Shown: positions 8,501 to 11,173 of the stretch, piece by piece
Layout of the letters: each line of letters opens with the position of its first letter
Position numbering within the stretch: position 1 is the stretch's first letter
NCBI GenBank assembly: GCA_000436255.1
Contig: HF990811.1
Span: 1-11,173, forward strand
Source: Clostridium sp. CAG:1193
GTDB taxonomy: Bacteria > Bacillota_I > Bacilli_A > RF39 > UBA660
Direction: 5' to 3'
DNA length: 11,173 nt
The notes under the pieces: model-generated
Databases searched by the model: none
What the model saw: only the letters and a program-made list of their open reading frames with translations
What the model was told of the DNA's origin: nothing
Position numbers and translations under genes: made by a program

Positions 8501-8658
8501 ATATTGATATAATTGATTATAAGCTAAAAAATATAACAGATATAAATTATAAAAAACAACTTGGTGGATATAAAAAATATATAGAAAGTATATCTAATAA
8601 GAAAGTTAATACATACTTATATTCTATATTAGATGAGAATGTAACCAAAGTTGATTAA
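5545..8658 (+). CDS. addA: AddA, ATP-dependent helicase/nuclease subunit A (UvrD-like superfamily 1)
   Basis: This is the motor and second nuclease of AddAB, unwinding DNA from double-strand ends. All superfamily 1A motifs are present in order: Q motif WTKEQTEAI (4-12), Walker A AGAGSGKT (23-30), Ia TFTRAAADEMKDR, II/Walker B DEYQDT (D356, E357), III GDIKQSIYRFRGS (381-393), IV NFRSR (419-423), V TIHKSKGLEYPI (716-727) and VI RLFYVALTRARE (786-797). The C-terminal RecB-type nuclease has H917 (GTLVHETLEL), D978 (GIIDLM), D991-Y992-K993 (IIDYK) and the following QLGGY, so it looks catalytically intact. At 1,037 residues it is shorter than the usual 1,200 or so. It is unlikely to be PcrA/UvrD, because those lack the nuclease and have no AddB neighbour. 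A terminator follows 29 bases after the stop. Confidence 0.96.
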   Translation: MPKWTKEQTEAIVKSGENIIVSAGAGSGKTAVLSERVLNKIENNIHINELLILTFTRAAADEMKDRIRKKIEKNADLTNELDLISSSYITTFDSFALSVVKKYHYLLNIDEDISITDDVVVKIQNKKILDKIFLESYENINFQKLIKKYCVKSDKILRDNILSLALKIDGLADPFGFIDDIYNNYFTDNNINKIISSYNDMINDLKDAIILEIKNMSLYFDGGYIEKVNESIFNILNASCYDLHLFTTIKIPPVPRGSSEEAKCAKEKLKTAVDKLLTYASYGTIDEIKNDILSSKEIVFTILDIIKKYLDETSKYKMDNNIYTFNDIAKLSIKILKEHDSVKEELKHSFKEIMIDEYQDTNDIQETFIRMIANNNVYMVGDIKQSIYRFRGSNPDIFKEKYNNYSNNINGYKIDLIKNFRSRNEVLDNINKIFSLIMDYDLGGAEYYLTHQMVYGNTLYDTNKVDNFNYNFKVFEYLNNPKESGFSNIEIEIFKIANDIKEKLNNNFEVFDKDKGNLRKATYSDFVIILDRSKYFDDFKRIFEYLDIPLTILKDGKLNANTDILLIKNLVDFIIKINKKEYDICFKYDFISIARSFLYEYSDDEIFEIITNNKIKETDIYKDLSILSDKINGSTSSLIFEEILDITDFYNKLNKIGDYEEVNVRLKTISSLSSSLGNLSFSIIDFKNYLDDITLNDEDIKYTTYKKEGNSVKILTIHKSKGLEYPICYFADLDHEFNTRELKDKFIIDKKYGLIVPTDMESVDNSLLKELYKYDFKKEEIGEKIRLFYVALTRAREQIIIVLPKKDTQMLEKDDKGTIERIRRLSFNKLSSFIYSIKDYLTSYFIDVNVNELHLTKNYLYPKTIKKNELLNEKDSIDVHEINIENEIIEEKHYSKDLGTLFTKEEVRLMKFGTLVHETLELLDLKNKNLEIIEDNFIKSKINKFLENNLFKNIKDAKIYKEYEFMYEDDDIYHGIIDLMLEYNDHIDIIDYKLKNITDINYKKQLGGYKKYIESISNKKVNTYLYSILDENVTKVD

Positions 8659-8687
8659 TAAAAATATCTAGGTATAAATAATTAGTA

Positions 8688-8714
8688 AAAGTGTCATTAA
8701 ATTGACATTTTTTT
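8688..8714 (+). terminator. Intrinsic terminator after addA
   Basis: AAAGTGTCA (8688-8696) pairs over 9 bp, with one G-U pair, to TGACATTTT (8703-8711) around a six-base loop. The run of seven T (8708-8714) overlaps the 3' arm and ends the addBA operon. Confidence 0.82.
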
Positions 8715-8728
8715 CTTAAAATGATTAA

Positions 8729-8757
8729 TTTACATATTGATATGTGCGTGCTATAAT
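8729..8757 (+). promoter_or_regulatory. Strong extended -10 promoter for the unknown two-gene unit
   Basis: The -35 is TTTACA (8729-8734), followed by a 17-base spacer and TATAAT (8752-8757). A TG (8749-8750) one base before the -10 makes it an extended -10. It starts 15 bases after the addA terminator and ends 24 bases before the small-gene ATG. It is the best-matching promoter in the window. Confidence 0.8.
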
Positions 8758-8781
8758 ATATGTGTAATAGTAGGTGATTGT

Positions 8782-8937
8782 ATGAGTAAGATACTCGTTA
8801 ATGGCATCCTTAAAGATATATATATTGGCATTGATGAAGATGAAATTGAAAAAGCTATAGTAAATGAGGATACTATTGATCTAAATGATATAGTTAAGTC
8901 AGTAGAGAATTATGAGAAGACTAGAAAGAATAAATGA
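8782..8937 (+). CDS. Small acidic 51-residue protein of unknown function
   Basis: I do not recognise this protein. It begins MSKILVNGILKDIYIG, a hydrophobic and probably beta-forming stretch. An acidic segment follows (IDEDEIEKAIVNED, then IDLNDIV) and the end is basic (EKTRKNK). I count 12 acidic and 8 basic residues, and see no signal peptide, membrane segment or cysteine. Reality is supported by the strong promoter just upstream, AGGTG (8772-8776) five bases before ATG 8782, and the overlap with the next gene. The open frame extends back to a TTG at 8737, but that codon lies between the -35 and -10, so it cannot be on the transcript. Its last 26 bases overlap the next gene in another reading frame, which suggests co-translation. 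It could be a partner, regulator or immunity-type protein for the larger product; none of these is shown. Confidence 0.72.
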   Translation: MSKILVNGILKDIYIGIDEDEIEKAIVNEDTIDLNDIVKSVENYEKTRKNK

Positions 8938-10282
8938 TTTTTTAAACCTCATAAAAGAAATAGCCAAAAGTAATATAGAAGTAGATGCAAACCTAGTTTA
9001 TTCAAACTTAATAATGTTAGACTCAGTATGTGAACCTATTAGTAATTATTTTGATATATGGATTGAAAGATTTAAAGATTATAAGAATATAGATGTGTTT
9101 GTTAGTAATAATAACCCTTGCTTTTGTGAATTTATAAATGAAAGTGGAAATGTTAATGCATATTTTAAATTAAAAATATATATACCACTTAATAAAAAAC
9201 ATATATATAAAGGGGTAAATAATATATTTGATTATTTATCATCAAATAATATTTATCATGAAAGTAAAGTTTCTAATAAAACAAGATTTGATGATGTAGT
9301 AATAAGACTTGAAAATATTGAAGATTTAAATAAATTATTAACTTTTATTAATAATGATGATTATATAAAAGATGGACTTATCCTACCTAATCCTTTTGCA
9401 TTTATCTATAATAATATTGCAATAACATGGGATGGGGATGAGTCTTATAATATGAATGTATCTTATTTTATATCCGAATATATAAATGAACTTAAAAGTA
9501 ATGATAAATTAGATACAACTTCATATAATGAATTTTATAAATACGTTTGTGATAAATATAATGATATTTTTGTGTATGGAAAAGAAATATCATTATTTGC
9601 AATTAAAAGAAAAATGGAAAATATGATTACTGAACTTACTAATTGTTGTGATATGACAAGAATATTAATATCTGCACTTGATCCATACCAAGATATAAAT
9701 AATTTTTATAAAAGATATTTAATTTCTACTGATTTAGACCATATAGATGAACTTAAAAATAATATAAGCACTTTACTTCAAAAAGAAGTATGTAATAAAA
9801 GTAATATTGAAGAAGATGAAACTATTAATTATGCGTGTGTGAAGATGTGCCAAACTAATGGATTAAGATTTACTTTTGATAAATTTAAATATTTTATACA
9901 AACTGGTGATTATAGGATATTTAATAGAAAAGGAAATATAAGAAAAATAATAATGAATGCGAATATTACTCCTGCTGTATTAAATAATTTTGTAAAAAAT
10001 GAGGCTAAAAAAGCATTAATGGATGCTTCTTTTGCAACTATAATAAAATATGGAGAGAATCAGTTACTTGCATCTTTAGTAAAATCTAGTAATCATGATT
10101 ATTCACTTTTTACTAATAGTGAGGGTGTAAGGGATAACTTAATTGATATTATGGGTAGTGATAGTATCGATGATGTAATTGATGATGTATTATTAGAAAA
10201 AGGGTATTTCATTTTATATAATGAAGATAGGTATTCATCATATGTTTCATTAATAAAAAATATAATTAAAAATAATAAATAA
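8912..10282 (+). CDS. 456-residue protein of unknown function; possible distant HopA1-like core
   Basis: This is a cytoplasmic-looking protein with no signal peptide or membrane helix. A helical N-terminus (MRRLERINDFLNLIKEIAK) is followed by an alpha/beta core at about residues 80-180. That core has strand YFKLKIYIPL, a helix ending in IFDYLSSNNI, the polar motif HESKVSNKTRFDD (116-128), strand VVIRLENIEDL, then GLILPNPFAF (155-164) and ITWDGDESYN (171-180). The motif order (strand, helix, SKV, R-x-D, beta strand, late NPF) loosely recalls the HopA1 effector-family core; this is pattern memory and weak. A helical C-terminal region (about 310-425) includes ATIIKYGENQLLASLV and DYSLFTNSEGVRDNLI. 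The start ATG 8912 lies inside the preceding small gene with only a weak AGAGA site (8904-8908), so translation probably depends on coupling. Base and codon use match the neighbours, so recent transfer is not evident. Confidence 0.85.
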   Translation: MRRLERINDFLNLIKEIAKSNIEVDANLVYSNLIMLDSVCEPISNYFDIWIERFKDYKNIDVFVSNNNPCFCEFINESGNVNAYFKLKIYIPLNKKHIYKGVNNIFDYLSSNNIYHESKVSNKTRFDDVVIRLENIEDLNKLLTFINNDDYIKDGLILPNPFAFIYNNIAITWDGDESYNMNVSYFISEYINELKSNDKLDTTSYNEFYKYVCDKYNDIFVYGKEISLFAIKRKMENMITELTNCCDMTRILISALDPYQDINNFYKRYLISTDLDHIDELKNNISTLLQKEVCNKSNIEEDETINYACVKMCQTNGLRFTFDKFKYFIQTGDYRIFNRKGNIRKIIMNANITPAVLNNFVKNEAKKALMDASFATIIKYGENQLLASLVKSSNHDYSLFTNSEGVRDNLIDIMGSDSIDDVIDDVLLEKGYFILYNEDRYSSYVSLIKNIIKNNK

Positions 10283-10309
10283 GTACATTTGGTTATAAAT
10301 GTGCTTTTT
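10281..10309 (+). terminator. Intrinsic terminator after the unknown gene
   Basis: AAGTACATTT (10281-10290) pairs over 10 bp, with one G-U, to AAATGTGCTT (10297-10306) around the loop GGTTAT. Five T run from 10305 to 10309. The stem begins inside the stop codon of the 456-residue gene. Confidence 0.85.
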
Positions 10310-10321
10310 ATATGGTATAAT
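10293..10321 (+). promoter_or_regulatory. Extended -10 promoter for uvrC, nested in the preceding terminator
   Basis: TATAAT (10316-10321) is preceded by TGG (10313-10315), giving an extended -10. The weak -35 candidate TTATAA (10293-10298, 17-base spacer) lies in the loop and 3' arm of the upstream terminator hairpin. The -10 ends 17 bases before the uvrC ATG. No LexA-type GAAC-N4-GTTC site is seen here. Confidence 0.65.
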
Positions 10322-10338
10322 CGTATGAGGTGATTATT

Positions 10339-11173
10339 ATGCTTAAGGAAAAATTGTTACTTTTACCTAATAAACCAGGTTGTTATCTTATGAAAGATAA
10401 GAATGGTGTAATTATATATGTTGGTAAAGCTAAAAACTTAAAAAATAGAGTAAATTCATATTTTAAAAGTAGTCATACTGGTAAAACTGCTGTTTTAGTT
10501 AGTAATGTAGTTGATTTTGAATATATTATAACTAATTCAGAATTAGAATCTTTATTGCTTGAAATTAATTTAATTAAAAAATATAATCCTAAGTATAATA
10601 TATTACTTAAAGATGATAAGAGTTATCCCTATATTGAAATAACTAATGAAAAAGTTCCAAGACTTATAATTGTACGTCCTTCTAAATTAAAAAGAAAAGA
10701 TGCTAAATTATATGGACCATATCCAAATGTAACTGCAGCAAGAAAAACTATTGAACTTTTAAATAGATTGTATCCATTAAAGAAATGTAAAAACATGCCT
10801 AAAAAAGAGTGTTTGTATTATCATATTGGTGAATGTTTGGGTTACTGCATTAATAAGATTGATGATGACGTTGTTAAACAAATGGTTGATGAAATTACCC
10901 GTTTTTTAAAAGGCGATGATAAAGTAATTTTAGATAAACTTGATAAAGAAATGAATTTATGTATAGAAAAACTTAATTTTGAGAAAGCGAAAGAATTAAA
11001 TGAACTTAAGAATTTCATTAATATTACATTAAAAAGTCAATTAATAGACTTAAATGATAATATAGATAGAGATATTTTTGGCTATGCAGTATATAAAGGA
11101 TATATATGTGTACAGGTATTATTCTTAAGAGGGGGAAAACTTACTCAAAGAGAGTCTAGCATATATCCGATAA
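10339..11173 (+). CDS. uvrC: UvrC, excinuclease ABC subunit C, N-terminal part (cut by window end)
   Basis: UvrC makes the two incisions flanking a lesion in nucleotide excision repair, after UvrA and UvrB load. My translation gives 278 codons with no stop, out of about 600 in the family. Residues 10-90 are the GIY-YIG nuclease that makes the 3' cut: Y16 (GCYLM), Y27-V-G29, K30 and K32 (GKAKNL), R37 and catalytic E75 (LLLEINLIKK). C150, C158, C166 and C170 match the cysteine set that binds an iron-sulfur cluster in E. coli UvrC. A UVR motif that contacts UvrB lies at about 199-227 (LNFEKAKELNELKNF). The last residues enter the linker before the RNase H-like domain of the 5' cut, which is outside the window. 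ATG 10339 has GAGGTGA five bases upstream. It is transcribed separately from the preceding gene. Confidence 0.97.
   Translation, partial: MLKEKLLLLPNKPGCYLMKDKNGVIIYVGKAKNLKNRVNSYFKSSHTGKTAVLVSNVVDFEYIITNSELESLLLEINLIKKYNPKYNILLKDDKSYPYIEITNEKVPRLIIVRPSKLKRKDAKLYGPYPNVTAARKTIELLNRLYPLKKCKNMPKKECLYYHIGECLGYCINKIDDDVVKQMVDEITRFLKGDDKVILDKLDKEMNLCIEKLNFEKAKELNELKNFINITLKSQLIDLNDNIDRDIFGYAVYKGYICVQVLFLRGGKLTQRESSIYPI

Noticed and set aside
8737..8781. TTG at 8737 as an upstream start of the small protein
   Set aside because: The codon lies between the -35 and -10 of the promoter, so it is upstream of the predicted transcript start; ATG 8782 has a proper ribosome site.
1..11173. Mycoplasma-type genetic code (TGA as Trp)
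   Set aside because: Trp is encoded by TGG throughout, and TGA ends the small gene at 8935-8937; no conserved protein is interrupted by TGA.
1..11173. CRISPR arrays, tRNA or rRNA genes, transposases, prophage genes or attachment sites
   Set aside because: No regularly spaced repeats, cloverleaf or rRNA sequence, transposase or integrase motifs were found; the genes are contiguous, co-directional and uniform in composition.

Overview
The window is very AT-rich (by eye about a quarter G+C). Every supported gene lies on the + strand and reads in the standard bacterial code: TGG encodes Trp and TGA is used as a stop at 8935-8937. The proteins are full of Lys, Asn, Ile and Asp. The penicillin-binding protein, MraY and FtsW resemble Bacillota SpoVD, MraY and SpoVE, and the recombination nuclease is AddAB rather than RecBCD. 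Together this suggests a low-GC member of the Bacillota, possibly one of the uncultured gut Bacilli close to the Mollicutes that keep a cell wall. That placement is inference. Both window ends cut through genes.

Layout. (1) 1-3076 is a peptidoglycan block: the C-terminal half of a SpoVD-like transpeptidase with one PASTA domain, then mraY (lipid I synthesis) and an ftsW/spoVE-type SEDS glycosyltransferase. A clear promoter precedes mraY, and ftsW overlaps mraY by one base. The block ends in an intrinsic terminator at 3108-3136. murE and murD, which share this cluster in Bacillus subtilis, are absent from between these genes. (2) 3209-8658 is an addB-addA operon (stop and start overlap as TAATG) for double-strand break end processing. 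Both proteins are shorter than their usual homologues, and AddB lacks an N-terminal Walker A motif but keeps its nuclease and four iron-sulfur cysteines. A terminator follows at 8688-8714. (3) 8782-10282 holds a 51-residue acidic small protein and an overlapping 456-residue protein of unknown function, driven by a strong extended -10 promoter and closed by a terminator. This pair is the least explained part of the window. (4) 10339 to the end is the N-terminal part of uvrC (nucleotide excision repair), with its own promoter nested against the preceding terminator.

Two regulatory themes recur. Three of the four transcription units that begin here have an extended -10 (TGnTATAAT), and in all four the -10 lies only 17-24 bases before the start codon, so predicted leaders are very short. 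Each full operon ends in a compact hairpin plus T-tract. The unknown pair lies between two DNA-repair loci, but its own promoter and terminator mean that co-regulation with repair is not shown. No tRNA, rRNA, CRISPR array, insertion sequence or riboswitch was seen, and no gene-free stretch exceeds 300 bases.
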